This document shows, in pieces, positions 34,500 through 45,802 of a stretch of DNA of 64,000 nt (positions are counted from its first letter, which is position 1; each line of letters opens with the position of its first letter). The position numbers and the translations under genes were made by a program. The notes beneath the pieces are model-generated. The model did no database searches, was not told where the DNA came from, and worked only from the letters and a program-made list of their open reading frames with translations. Source of the DNA: Anniella stebbinsi (lineage: Eukaryota > Chordata > Lepidosauria > Squamata > Anniellidae); contig JARDYH010000004.1 in the NCBI GenBank assembly GCA_029215795.1, positions 217,304,017-217,368,016 on the forward strand, in the 5' to 3' direction.

Positions 34500-35025
34500 A
34501 GGGTGACCTTTTGGGAACCAAAACAAAGGACACCCGCTATGGGGGATGCGGAAGAGCCTACCAGGGCCAGGAAGGAAGAGTGGGTAGATGCCCGGGGAGC
34601 CATGCCTCCTAATCCTAACCCCTGCCCTAACCAGGGTTTTAAATCTAACACCACTTTGCCACCAAGAAATGACTCCAACTCCTAAAAATCAGTCTACAAG
34701 ATCTCCTAGTGGCCCACTCATCCTTTCTGGCCCTGGTAGGCTCTTCCGCATCGCCAGTTCATTCCTGGAGAGCCATGCCTCCTCAACCTTAACCCTAACC
34801 TGAGAATTATCCCTAACCCAAATGTACCACTCAGACATGACTCCCAACTATTTAAAGTCAATATGCAAGATCTCCTGGTGACCCACTCGGCCTTTCTCGC
34901 CCTGGTAGGTTCTTCCACATCCACAGTTCATGCCTGGGGAGCCATGCCTCTTCAACCCTAACCATAACCTGGATATTAACCATAACCCAAATTTTCTACT
35001 CAGCATTGACTCCTCCTGAATCTCC
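34500..35025. repeat. Tandem repeat, about 170-bp period, three units
   Basis: ATGACTCC-type words recur at about 34668, 34839 and 35005, and GCCATGCCTCNTNAACC blocks recur at the same spacing. Each unit includes CCCTAA/CCATAA words reminiscent of telomere repeat but not in tandem. Confidence 0.65.
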
Positions 35026-35029
35026 CACC

Positions 35030-36340
35030 CGTTAGCTTCATGGGATGACCCCATTGGGTTCTAGTATTATGGGTGAGAAATGTGTCTCCTTATCCACGTT
35101 CTCCATGCCATGCATAATTTTTAATTAAATTAACTAGCTGGATGGCATGTTGCCAAGTGCTATGTTCATTTCCATGAATGCCTCTGAGCCCCTGGGTGCT
35201 TCAGAGGCATTCTTCGAAAAATTTCAGGTAAATGCAGCCCAAGACTTTATTTTTAAGCATACCCAGCCACCTGACAAAAGGAAACGGTAAGCTGGGTAGT
35301 TGGGAGCATCCTGAGGCTACAGCAAGTAGTGGGGAGTGTGTGTGTATTTCTCTGAGCATCACCAGTTTGCCTTCCATGAAATGGGTATTTTGTTGTGCTT
35401 TGTGGGGTAAATGTGTCATCCGGTATTTGAGGATGGGACCACACCTCATGCTCCATTTCTTGGCCATGTTACTTGTCTCTGAGCCTCACTAGTTTGCCTT
35501 CTGTGAAGTGGATGTTGGAGCAGAAAACTGTGAGTTCAAAAGAGTAGCTTTGTTTTTTGATGCTGAGATCCTATCACTACCTTGTGCTTTGGTTCTTGAG
35601 CACTTTTCTTTTAGCATCACCATGTTCTGGGAAATAGGTGTCCACCATAGCTGCCATTTTGTGAATGGGCAAGCCCCACTCTCTATCCCATGGCAACTAT
35701 TTTGCGAGAGTGCCCATGACACCCTCTCAAAATTTAAAATGTGCCCAGAAGCTTTGGGACTCCTGGTCTTAGTGCTGTGCATCTTTGGAATCTTTTGGAC
35801 CGATTTTATATAAAGAGTGTCCCTGATTTTTCATCAATAACTCTTTCAGGCTGTTCCTGCTATCTTAATTTCTCAAGTGGCACAGAAACTAGGTCATAGG
35901 CAAGAAAAAAGAAGGAAGCCCTTCCGTTGTCTTGCCCTAAGTCAGAGTGTTGGCCTCGATGACCTTTTTATGTCCCTTCCAATTCTACGATTCTTAAAAT
36001 ATTAGTGAACCGTGAACATTCATTGCCATACAATCAGGTTTTTCTACTACAGCTTTGCTCTTTTGGTTAAAAATAATCTTGCTTTTTAAAACAGTGGCAG
36101 ACAAGACTACTGCAGAGTAAATTACAGCATATCTCAGGCAGAACGGAGCTTCCAGAGATGCATGATAAGGGGCTTCGGCAGTAATTCTTAGAATGCAATG
36201 CTACAAGAATGAATGGATGGCAGCTATATGATGGAGAAAGTTGCACCTTCTCAACTATCTCCCAGCCATTCAGGCCTTGCCTGCACAAACAGGTGGTGGT
36301 AGTAAAATGTTTCATGACTGTACCACTTCTGATGGTGGAT
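35030..36340. other. Non-coding DNA with a CR1 tail remnant
   Basis: The only recognised piece is a CR1 3' tail at about 35930-35997 (TTGGCCTCGATGACCTTTTT, then CCTTCCAATTCTACGATTCT). Confidence 0.45.
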
Positions 36341-36344
36341 GTTA

Positions 36345-36715
36345 AGAACACAAGACAAGCCCTGTCTGATCAGACACACAGAGGAAGTTGCCTTATACAA
36401 GGGGGACCATTGGTCTATCAAGCTCAATATTGACCCTGTTCAGACGACACGCTAAGGCAAGGCGGTTAAGCACTTTGAGTTAAACTTGCGTATCATTGTG
36501 AACCATTCCTAACCATGGTGGTTACGTAGCCACCGTTTAAACATGCTCACTAACCATTTGCTGCAAAAGGGTTAGCGACCTAGCCATGGCTTAGTGTGTT
36601 GTCTGAACAGGCCCCATGTCTATCATGATGGGCAGTGGTTCACCAAGGTTTTTGGCCAGATGGTGGGAGACTTCTGCATGCAACACGTGCTCCACTGCTG
36701 AGCAGCAGCCCTTCA
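36345..36715 (+). mobile_element. SINE-like repeat E, split by a MITE
   Basis: GAGGAAGTTGCCTTATACAAG and CATTGGTCTATCAAGCTC (before 36430) continue after the MITE with GGCAGTGGTTCACCAAGG and CTGCATGCAACACGTGCTCC. A fuller copy of this family is at 39690-39920. Confidence 0.5.
36436..36610. mobile_element. Palindromic MITE with CTGTTCAGAC ends
   Basis: CTGTTCAGACGACACGCTAA and its inverse TTAGTGTGTTGTCTGAACAG bound a 175-bp palindromic body rich in GGTTA/TAACC words. It resembles the ends of the elements at 18843-19385 and 55990-56222. Confidence 0.75.
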
Positions 36716-36980
36716 GAGTGTGTTCGCTGTGTGTTTGCATGAGCTGACAGTAGTTGGGGGGCAGACATGATGACCCAGGAATGACTGATGGGGCAGCCGA
36801 GGCCTCCAGATTGTCTTCACCCATGAGTGGTCCAAGGGTATACACCAATACATATGACTTGCCTGTTTCCTATGATCCTTTCCTGCCCCAACAGGGGTGA
36901 ACAGAATGCCAATACTGGGTGTCGATCCTTCATTTCCATGTAGAAATAATTGGGTCGCTGATGAATGTGTATTTGTGGGG

Positions 36981-37190
36981 GTATAAGAAGAGTTATGCTG
37001 GATCAAACCTAGGGTCCATCTAGTCCAGCATTCTGTTCACAGTGGCCAAGGGGCTGCCGGTGGGGAGCCAACAAGTAGGACATGAGTGCAACAGCATCCT
37101 CCTGCCCATGTTTCCCAATAACTGGAATTCAGAGGCAGTACTGGAGGAAATACACAACCATCGGGACAAGTAGCCATTGATAATAGTCTT
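36981..37190 (+). repeat. Dispersed repeat D
   Basis: TATAAGAAGAGTTATGCTGG, CCATCTAGTCCAGCATTCTG, CACAGTGGCCAAGGGGCTGC in the same order as at 56440-56660. Confidence 0.65.
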
Positions 37191-37199
37191 AATCCATCA

Positions 37200-38060
37200 A
37201 AGGGAGCGTTCACAAGGTGTTAGGGAGTAACTGAACTCTTCCATATCCAAAAAAAAAAAAATCCTCCCCATATCCAAAAAGTAGTAGTATGCCAGTGAGA
37301 GAGAGGACCCAAAAAATGTGGGTGCCAACGCGCTAATGGGGGCAGGGGTATTTTTGTTCTTGCTAGTGGAGTATGTGTTAAAAACTGCAAATCACCCCCA
37401 CCTCCACCACTGCAATGTAAAGTGGTACAGTCCAAGATCATATCATGTCATTTGTGTAGCCTCAATAATTCAGGAGCCAACACTTTCCCAAAATTGTGTA
37501 ATAGGCAAATCTCCCTGTCCTCACAAACACTGATTGGGGTCCTGCTATATGGCCAAACATGCATTTGGGGAAGGGGGGGGATAAACATCCTCCCCTAATG
37601 TCAGCCCTGACCCAAATAGCCCCACTACATTCACCATTTTACACACACACACACACACACCCCTCCTGCAGTTACATCCATTTTGACTCTGAAATGCAGA
37701 AATGTAGCGGGTGATTTCCCATGCTGTCAAAAGCTTCAGGTACATAAAGGCCCCGGAGCAGAACAGTTCGACAAAACATGTCAACCCTCCTCCAAACCCA
37801 AAGATCAGAAATTCACTCAGAAGGTTCTGGTTGCTGGAAAGTCTGTGTTTTAAAGCAGCAAGGTCCAAAGCATCCAGTTTTTAGCTCTCATGGCTGTGGA
37901 TCTGCTCAGAAACGAGTGACAGTGCATGGGGGAAATTGCAGAAGCCACCATGGATATAAGTTTGAAGTAAAGCAAAGGTATTTTATGTGCACAATTTGTA
38001 CAAGCTGTAAGATTTCCCTAACCTTAAAAAAAAACCTGCGGAGTGCACACATTCCTGGGA
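37200..38060. other. Non-coding DNA, no gene seen
   Basis: Contains an A12 run near 37249 and an (AC)n at about 37642-37660. Frames of about 100 codons have no support. Confidence 0.4.
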
Positions 38061-38066
38061 AAGGAA

Positions 38067-38067
<1 letters not shown>

Positions 38068-38104
<37 letters not shown>
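38068..38104. repeat. (AAT)n microsatellite
   Basis: About twelve AAT units, just beyond the candidate polyadenylation signal of GPAT3. Confidence 0.95.
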
Positions 38105-38106
<2 letters not shown>

Positions 38107-38131
38107 GCTACCACTAGTTAGAAATATAGAA

Positions 38132-39141
38132 TTTATTTCAATTTACAATAAGGCAACATGACATATTTCTCAAGACAGTTAAGTGACAGATACACATATA
38201 GGCTGTTGCCAACACAGTCCGTGAGAGCAGTGCATTTCATAAAACATTTGTTTCCCTCCAGCATTTCTTTTTTCCTTCCAGCTTTTAGTGTTTTATTATG
38301 AAGGGGGCAAAGTGATTTGCAAAGCTGGAGCTTTGTATATGATTTGGCCCTTTCTCTCATGCGGAGGGTGGGGGGAGATTGATACCCAGACTGTATCAAA
38401 TTTTGTTCCAGAAAGTTTTTAGAAGCATCTTTTGAAAGATGGGGTAGGTTTCTACAAGAAGCAAACTCCCCCACTCCCCACCCCCCAAAAAGTCTGCAGG
38501 CTGTTCTAGTTCCTCATTGCAACTGCCAAAGGATAAAAACCAGCCCATTCCTGTTTCTCACCTGTTTAGCCTGATCATACTCAGATATTTACTTCCTCCC
38601 AAAAACATTGAATCAACACCACCAACAAAAATACACCCAGGAAAACAACCTTGGAAATGTAAGACCATCTATTCAAACAATCACCACACAGCAGTCCACC
38701 AGAGGAACCTTACAGCCACCTTTCCTAGCCTGGGGCCTTCCAGATGTGTAGACCAACATCTGGAAGGCACCAGGTTGGGGGAAGCTGGCCTACAGGAATA
38801 TTTGTTCAAACATTCCTCAACCACATGAATGATGTGACCATTATTTATACAATTGAACAACTTGATTTTTTTATTATTATTATGTACATTCCCCCTCTGG
38901 GCTAAGATTCAAAAGCTGCAACCCATTTTAAGCTCTGGGATGTTCCGTTCTGCTTCAATCCAATTCTCTCTTCCAGACATCAAAAGCAGGAATTTGCCGG
39001 TGGTCAGCAGCACACGAACAAGAACAAAGCAATGTCCTCCACCACCCGCATTTGGTGCTTTATTTTTTCCCCTTTTTTTTTAATGGGGAAAAATTCCACT
39101 CTTCTATAGTATGAGGCGTGAGAAATATCAGCTGCAAGAGA
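38132..39141 (-). other. GPAT3: Probable GPAT3 3' UTR
   Basis: Downstream of the GPAT3 stop at 39144-39142 there are two minus-strand AATAAA signals: one only about 80 bases after the stop (39064-39059) and one about 1 kb after (38137-38132). The interval has few repeats except a short family C palindrome at 38737-38792. Which signal is used cannot be told from the sequence. Confidence 0.45.
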
Positions 39142-39262
39142 TCAGTCCGTGCATGCCGCTCTACTTGAGCCTGCTCTATTCCCTATTATCATCTTGCTGT
39201 AGTTTTTCTGCTCTTCCTCCTTAAAAGTGTTCTTCACTTTGTCTCTTTTCAAACCTCCATCC
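39142..39262 (-). CDS. GPAT3: GPAT3 last coding exon
   Basis: After an AG at 39264-39263, the exon completes the Trp codon split from the previous exon and reads DGGLKRDKVKNTFKEE, EQKNYSKMIIGN, then RAGSSRAACTD and TGA at 39144-39142. The DGGLKR...FKEEQQKNYSKMI tail is the GPAT3/4 C-terminal signature. The last eleven residues differ from and are longer than the mammalian end as I remember it. Confidence 0.93.
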
Positions 39263-39689
39263 CTTAAAATAACAGGGCATAAAGAGAAATATATGAAGTA
39301 TAATATGGATAGGACTTAGAACCCTAGCCGTCATAATAAATGTTTCAGGCCTGTTATCTCAGAAGAGTCCATCAAAAAAGCTCAGGGCCTGCTTCGGCTG
39401 ATGTGCCAACTGCAGCCCTTCCTGGAGAAGGTAGGTCTGGTCATGCTGACACATGCCTTGACACTTCCAGATTAGATTACTGCAATGCACTCTACATGGG
39501 GCTGCCCTTGAAGAGTGTTCAGTAATAGCAAGTTAGTGCATAAAACATAACCTACAGGCAGATTCATATGGGAGGATGTGAATTTTCAGATAACTTGGTC
39601 CCTAGCTGTTTTGGGTTTTACAAGAACCAGCACCTTGAATGGGTCCCAGAAATGAGGCCTGTGTAATGTGGTCTGAGAAACACAACAGA

Positions 39690-39920
39690 ACGCATTGGAA
39701 CACAAGAAGTTGTCTTCTACTGCTTTAGCCCATTGATCCATCTAGCCCAGTATTGCTGATACAGACTGGCAACAGCTGCCCAGGCTTTCAGGCAGGATTT
39801 TTTTCCAGCCCTACCTGGAGATACCAGGGATGGAACCTGGGACCTTCTTCTGTGGCACAGCATATGCTTTGCATGTAGAAGATTCTCTGAAATTGAATTC
39901 GTCCCCTAGACTGAAAGAGG
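39690..39920 (+). mobile_element. SINE-like repeat E
   Basis: CATTGATCCATCTAGCCCAG, CAGGCTTTCAGGCAGGATTT, CCCTACCTGGAGATACCAGG, GGAACCTGGGACCTTCTTC, TGCTTTGCATGTAGAAG: a dispersed repeat common in reptiles, here in a GPAT3 intron. A tRNA origin is possible but not shown. Confidence 0.55.
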
Positions 39921-39969
39921 ATCGACGCGCCTGCCTTAAAGATAAAATCTCATTATTATTTTTGCTCAC

Positions 39970-40049
39970 CAGGGCAATTCCGTAAGTCCTCCTTGGCGAG
40001 CAATGGCAGACTTCACCCTGTTGGCAAACTGAACGGCATCTTCTTCTTC
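39970..40049 (-). CDS. GPAT3: GPAT3 coding exon (tenth seen)
   Basis: Bounded by TTTGCAG before 40049 and GTGAGC after 39970. It encodes EEEDAVQFANRVKSAIARQG and GLTELP plus two bases of Trp. This follows the acyltransferase core and is highly conserved between GPAT3 and GPAT4; ELPW rather than DLLW supports GPAT3. Confidence 0.95.
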
Positions 40050-40266
40050 CTGCAAACCAACCAACACACAGTTAGAATCCAGATATCTGCATCAGACATG
40101 AATGCAACGGGAAAGTTGGCTGTGGACTTTAAAAAAGGGGCAGGTGGGAAGCAGAGAAGGGTCCCTGGACTGTCATCCTCAAAACGTTACAGTAGCTCAA
40201 CAGGAAAAGGTATTTCTTGCACTTGGTGTCAGAGTTTATCCCGCCAATGACGGGCTCATAAGATAC

Positions 40267-40395
40267 CTCTCTCGTCACTGGTGGCAGATACCACACATGG
40301 CAGACGATGGCCCAGCTGGTCATTATTCGCAGGAGGTAGCTCACTATGCCATGTTTGCTGCTGTTCCAGAAGGCATCACCAAACTGGGGGTCATA
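40267..40395 (-). CDS. GPAT3: GPAT3 coding exon (ninth seen), hydrophobic segment
   Basis: 43 whole codons between TTTTGCAG and GTATCT: YDPQFGDAFWNSSKHGIVSY, then LLRIMTSWAIVCHVWYLPPV and TRE. The YDPQFGDAFWNS block follows motif IV. The LLRIMTSWAIVCHVWYLP stretch is hydrophobic enough for membrane contact. Confidence 0.96.
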
Positions 40396-40983
40396 CTGCA
40401 AAACAAGGACAATTTGGGAGCCACTATCATGGCCAGAGACAACACACAAGAGGCCATTTCAGAACACGCGTACTAGGATGCTATAACCGGAGGGGGGATT
40501 TCTAAACTGCGCACAAGGAATCAATCATCAACATCTCCTGTGGCATCCAAAGAAAAAGCACACGAGGGCAGCCCTGTTGGATCAGACCTAGCGAGCCAAG
40601 CATCTGGTTTCCCACAGTGGTCCAACGGATGTCCACAAGCAGGTTATGGTTCAATACTCTACCTTTCCTTTGGCTGAGGGTAGGTTAATTTTGCTGGTGT
40701 TCCAGATGAGAACAGAATTGTCCCGGCTCAGAAAAGCCTGCCTACTGCACAAGACACTGGTGTGGGTTTGCCTCCTCCTCGCCAGGTGGGCTCCTCTGAA
40801 GACCCCTGGGAAAGACACCCTCAATGGTCCTCCTCCTTCAGTGAGTCTACTTTCTCACCACCATGGACACCAGCTGCTCTTGCTCCTCCTCCATCTCCTC
40901 TTTCTCATCACTTGCTTGACAGGCAGCGAGAGGAGGAGGAGGCTATCAATGGCTACTAGTCCTGATGGCTAAGTGCAGCCTCC

Positions 40984-41154
40984 AGTATCAGAGGCAGTAA
41001 GCCTGTACACACTAGTCGTAGGGGAACATGGGTGGGAGAATGCTTGCTTGTGGTTCCCTGGTCGACAGCTGGTTGGCCGCTGTGTGAACAGAGTGATGGA
41101 CTAGATGGACCCTTGGTCTGATCCAGCAGGGCTCTTCTAATGTTCTTAAGAAGG
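40984..41154 (-). repeat. Dispersed repeat D, minus orientation
   Basis: GATGGACTAGATGGACCCTT and GGTCTGATCCAGCAGGGCTC then TTCTAATGTTCTTA are the inverse of the repeat start seen at 56440. Intronic. Confidence 0.65.
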
Positions 41155-41821
41155 CACTGGCATGTCCTACTGTTCCTCTTCCTCACCACCAACATTTCCT
41201 GGGCTAGAGGAAGAGGCAGACGAAAAAGCAGGTTGCAATGGTGAAGAGGAGGAACAACTCCAGGAGGCTCATGTCACCGGGCCCTTGCTGGCCTGCCCTG
41301 CTCTGAGGGCTGTCAGGTGGCCTTCCATATGTGCCAAAAGTCAACCTTTTGAGATGAAAGGCTGAAGTGTGCCTCCAGCTTTTAATACAAGTAAAAAGTA
41401 AAGCTCTTCTGTCAACGTTGAGCTAGAAGCTTTGCACACAGAGATATCAGGGACAGTCATACTGGGTCAGTCTGCAGCCAGCCAGATGCCCCAGGAAAAG
41501 ACAACTCTGCCGATACCCATCCCTTAAGATCTCGGAAGTAGTTTTGTATCCAGCCCGTTCAGACTCCTTGGCTTCCTCCAAAGGATAGGGTTTCACCTCC
41601 AGGCCCCACTTCTTGGAGAAACGCCTGCTGCAATCTCCAGTGTCAAATTGGATGCAGCTGGAGAAGGACACGGCAGGTGTGATAAGAGCAGCTGCTCTTC
41701 CCAGTGATGGCCAAGTGGCTTTGTGCAGCATAGAGGGTAAGCATCTCAAAGGCTCTGGTTGGATGGCAAACCTTCTAGAACCCAATGGCAATAGCATTAG
41801 GAAATGTTTCCACTCTCTTAC

Positions 41822-41907
41822 CTTGATAGCAACTGGATAGATGGTGCCACCTATTTCAAAGCTTCCCTTTTTAAACATCATTACTGAAGTGTTGTTTATA
41901 CAAGTGC
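41822..41907 (-). CDS. GPAT3: GPAT3 coding exon (eighth seen), motifs III-IV
   Basis: Bounded by TTTCATCAG and GTAAGA. Two bases complete the Gly of FPEG, then TCINNTSVMMFKKGSFEIGG and TIYPVAIK. Thr and Asn of the FPEGTCIN motif and the PVAIK motif (motif IV) lie here. Antisense frames across it are shadows. Confidence 0.97.
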
Positions 41908-42102
41908 CTGATGAAAGAGAAAGAGAGAGAACAGTAAGAAACACACATGCACACCACGACATTAACATGTCAAACATCCGGGCTGCAACAGGCTGCAGGA
42001 TTGAGCCCATTTCACCAGCAAACCAGCCAGTTGAAGTCGCAACAAGTGCTTTTTGGTACGGGGCTGGGGCAGGGCGGACCCTCAGTCATCTTGCCCTTAA
42101 GG

Positions 42103-42430
42103 TAGGGTGACCCTAAGGAAAGGAGGACTGGGCTCCTGTTATCTTTAACAGTTGCATAGAAAAGGAAATTTCAGCAGGTGTCATTTGTATGCATGCAGCA
42201 CCTGGTGAAACTCCCTCTTCATCACAACAGTTAAAACTGCAAGAGCCCTGCCCTCTTTTGTATCTGGTCACTCTACAAAAGAGGGCAGGGTTCCTGCAGC
42301 TTTAACTCTTGTGATGAAGAGGGAGTTTCACCAGATGCTGCATGCATGCAAACGACACTTGCTGAAATTCCCTTTTCTACGCAACTGTTAAAAGATACAG
42401 GTGTCCTGTCCTCCCTTTCATATGGTCCTA
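42103..42430. mobile_element. Palindromic MITE family A, full inverted dimer, intronic
   Basis: TAGGGTGACCCTAAGGAAAG to CCTTTCATATGGTCCTA, both halves present. Central GGTCACTCTACAAAAGAGGG marks the mirror point. Inside the GPAT3 intron 41908-43473. Confidence 0.85.
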
Positions 42431-42749
42431 CTTAAGGTAAGCCCACTGCCACTTGAGATGTTCTTCAAATTTCCTTCCCTTCTTTTTGCAGGGGGCAAAA
42501 GGACCCACAAAAGCATGGGGGGGGGGGAAGAAATAGTCTGCCCAATCCATGTATCCATAGTTTAAATAGCCAGTTCAATCATTCTTCAGCTGCCCCCACC
42601 CCAGCATGTGTGCACGTGAGAGAGAGTGCACACAAAATGTGTGGAGGGGGAACTGGAACCCTGCCTGATGTCTGCATTCCCAACAGTTGAATGCCCACTG
42701 GTCCTGCTTCCTTACCATCCATGCTTTCAGCAAAATGTCTGAACCCCCC

Positions 42750-43010
42750 CTCCCCCGTATGGGGCACAGGTGGGGAAACACAGCCCTGGGGTCTGAATCT
42801 GGCCCTCCTGGGATTCCCCAGATGGCCACACCTCCCTTCTCCCAACCACCTGTCATGTAGTGATTTCCAGGCTTTCCTCCATTCTAAAAGGTTGAAATAG
42901 CTCTCCTAAGGCCTAGTTATTGGCTATAAGAGCTTTAAGCTAAAATGTGTTGGGTTTTTTTATTTGTACTTTTAGGTTCACTTGGCCTTCTGCCCTGCCC
43001 ACCACTGGAA
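42750..43010. repeat. Dispersed repeat F, copy 2
   Basis: CTCCTGGGATTCCCCAGATG, CCTCCATTCTAAAAGGTTGA, TAGTTATTGG and GCTTTAAGCTAAAATG match the order in copies at 22268 and 47035. Confidence 0.55.
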
Positions 43011-43473
43011 CACAGCCCCCGAGAGCTTCTCTGAATTTTTTTCAGAGGTTCCTCACCTCTAGCAACTCCAGGCCCCCTGCATGAAAGGCTCCTCTTTTAG
43101 CTGCTGTGCTGAATGCCCAGACACTGGGGAAGGGGCCAGGGGCCGGTAGATGCCTGGATGCTGGAGTGAGGCAAACAAGCATGGTCCCACTTCCGCTTTC
43201 ATGCACTTGTTATACATAGCGGGCTATGGGGAGAGAAATGAGCGAATGAGGTTATCATCCTCAATCATCTCATGCCGTTGTCCATCACAGGATCCGCACC
43301 ACTGGATGAAATTCCCCCAGGATTTTGATGTAATCAACACGAGAAGGGCTCTGGCAGGGGCAGTGGGAATTTACGTTCATCAGTATTATTATTTTTAAAT
43401 CAACACAAGCAAAAACAAACAGGAGTTCAGTTCCGGTTGTTATTTTTGTCGTTGTTGTTATTGTTGTTTTTAC

Positions 43474-43529
43474 CTTCTGGAAAAATCAAGATGGGCAACT
43501 TGTCCTTATTGGAAACGTGTTCCCTCAAT
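43474..43529 (-). CDS. GPAT3: GPAT3 coding exon (seventh seen), FPEG motif
   Basis: A 56-base exon between TTTTATTTTAG and GTAAAA. It reads (R)LREHVSNKDKLPILIFPE plus the first base of Gly. LPILIFPEG is motif III of glycerolipid acyltransferases. The donor is weak (GTAAAA) and is followed by an AAC-rich run. Confidence 0.96.
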
Positions 43530-43779
43530 CTAAAATAAAAAAGGAGAAATATTTCAGCTATCGTCTCAGGACTGAGGCTCGGAACGAGGTCATTTCGGAT
43601 AGCTGGCATGAGAGCCGTCAAAGAGGGAGGTGGTTCTTTGTAGGCTCTTCCCAGGCACTTCGTGACACTTCTCTTCAGAACACCATTTCAGATTCTGAAA
43701 TGATCCCCAAACAGCATGACCCTATCCTGCTTGTGGGCTTTCCAAAGCCATCTGATGGGAACAGGATTTGGTGTGATCC

Positions 43780-45484
43780 AGCATGACTCTAACGTTCATA
43801 CAGTTGTTCAGGCGGAGGAGGATGGGAGTTGTAGTCACACAGATCTTTCGCGTGCCACATAGCAATGCATACAACAAGGTTCTATCAAGGCAAGGTACAT
43901 CAGCGCCTGCCTCGTTTTACAGCAAAGAGATTTGTGCCTTTGAATTGCACAACCAGGGCCGTTTAATCAATTGCTTGCAGGAATAGTTTCCAAGTGTAAA
44001 GAAACTGGGCAACAGCAGCTCCTGGAGAATATTCATGTGAGGTACTTATACCTAGCAAATACTTTCAAAAACTTAATACTTTGCTTTGTAAATTTGGTGG
44101 TGGTGGGGGGTTCTTCTCAACAAAGAATATCCTTGAAAAAGATGCAACTTCTAATTAAAGACTGTGGGTTTGGCTTTCCGGACCTTGCTACATACCATCA
44201 GGCTTATCTGCTGACCTGTACCAAATTTCGATCTTTTCCTCTTAGATTTGTTTTCCCACCTTGGCCATTTTTGGAATCATTCTGTTCAGAGCCTCTTTGC
44301 AAATGGATGGCATTGGCCTTTCGGCATATTAAGGTGGACAATGCTCCTCCCACAATTTCAGCAGCTAGAAGTGTGTGGCATATAACGTTACGCCAATTAC
44401 GGTTTGACCCATTCTCATGCTAAATTGACTATACGGGGAAATCCAGAGTTAAAAATAGCAAAGAAAATGCTTCTGTGGCAGACCTAGACAGACAAAATGA
44501 TTTTTACCCTGGATCAATTACTGGGTGTAGATAATGATTTTTTGTTATTTTCAGCTTCACTAAAAAGATTCAGGAGCCAGGCCCATGAGTCACAAATGCA
44601 CATAAAATTTGCATATGCTGATGTATATTTATATTTATATATGCAAATTTAAAGTAATTACTAGCATTCATATAAATTTCATAGACAGCAAAGCCAGCCA
44701 ATTAATTTCTCAGTCAATCACCTCAAATAAAATAAATGCTTAAATTCGCACCCCACCCCAGATCAAATCAGTATTTCCTCATCTATTAAAATTCCCGCTG
44801 CCATACCCGGGTCTCGTTTTCCCTCCTTTAACTGCGCCCACCCCATGCAATTAAGCTTAAAGGAAAATCTTCCACTGATATCAAAGGGCACTTGGAGCTC
44901 TGGAAAATATATCCAGAGCCTGGCAAAACAGATTCATTCAGAGCAAAGCCCCATGGGCCCGGGCCTAGCAACATCCTTCAAGTATAAGAAGAGAGGAAGC
45001 CTGGCCACACTTTCAGCTTTCCTCAACAGTCTCCGATTTAGGGAGGAAATAGAAATTCTCCCTTGCCAACAATTTCACAACATTGGGAGGCCTGCCTCAC
45101 CCCAATTTCTTCTTCCTTCAGTTATCATACGAGTCATACAGACAGAATGCAGACTAAAGACGTTATTGCATCTTGGGGCCGAGGGATTGCAATGCATTCA
45201 CAGGGAGAACAAACACAATTATTAGGCGCTGTAGTGACTACAGCTAGACAGAAGAGAGATTGGGGCCCTGCTTAGCCGTGACACTCACTGGCATCACTGG
45301 CCCAGACACTCTCTGAGCTTAACTGCTTTTCCAGGGGAAATTTCCAGGATAGCGTAAGAACCAGGGAGTCCTTCCACACAGTAGACTACAAATATTTTGC
45401 CATTAGAACATGCAATGGTAATTTGTCTCTAGCGCTGTGTTTTTAAATTTTTTTAAAAAAGGAAAAGGAAAAGAGGAATTCTAC
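43780..45484. other. GPAT3 intron with a candidate conserved block
   Basis: A plus-strand frame at 43971-44423 (150 codons) has no recognised domain beyond a possible old ORF fragment. From about 44580 to 45240 the sequence is AT-rich, repeat-free and contains CAATTAATTTCTCAGTCAATC, suggesting conserved intronic regulatory DNA. Confidence 0.3.
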
Positions 45485-45600
45485 CTTTTTGTCACTAGAT
45501 GGCGGTCTTTCATTTCGGAGCGTTCAAACCAGACGTGCGGGGAGGCCTTGACAGTGGCTCTTTGAATGACACCCATTAGGCCCCCATGAGTCTGGCCAAC
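45485..45600 (-). CDS. GPAT3: GPAT3 coding exon (sixth seen), motif II
   Basis: Bounded by GGCTTACAG and GTAGAA. It encodes VGQTHGGLMGVIQRATVKAS, then PHVWFERSEMKDRHLVTK and two bases of Arg. GVIQR is motif II and WFERSEMKDRHLV a GPAT3/4 signature. The human exon, as remembered, has V for T after GQ, A for S and C for S at nearby positions, all mild changes. Confidence 0.96.
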
Positions 45601-45665
45601 CTGTAAGCCCCACCACCCCAAAAGAAGACAACATGATTAAATCAGCATGGCTTCCTTCAACATAG

Positions 45666-45802
45666 GCAGGATCTACACTACTGCTTTAAAACGGTTTATA
45701 ACAGTAGTGACAACTGCTGGGTGGGGGGGAGCCCAGGACACACTCCATATACAGTTTCCAAACCGTTTTCAAAGTGTCAGATCCTGCTTGATGTAGAGCT
45801 GG
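45666..45802. mobile_element. Short palindromic MITE, intronic
   Basis: GGATCTACACTACTGCTTT... and ...ATCCTGCTTGATGTAGAGCT are inverse ends with inner AAAACGGTTT / AAACCGTTTT. Related to the element at 20598-20822. Confidence 0.6.

Noticed and set aside
34790..34825. Interstitial telomeric repeat
   Set aside because: CCCTAA-like words are scattered and not in tandem; they belong to a 170-bp repeat unit.
41447..42010. 187-codon minus-strand frame as one long exon
   Set aside because: Only 41907-41822 is conserved coding sequence; donor and acceptor at those points and the next exon phases show the rest is intron.
43971..44423. 150-codon plus-strand frame in a GPAT3 intron
   Set aside because: Antisense to the gene, no domain recognised, no supporting exon structure.
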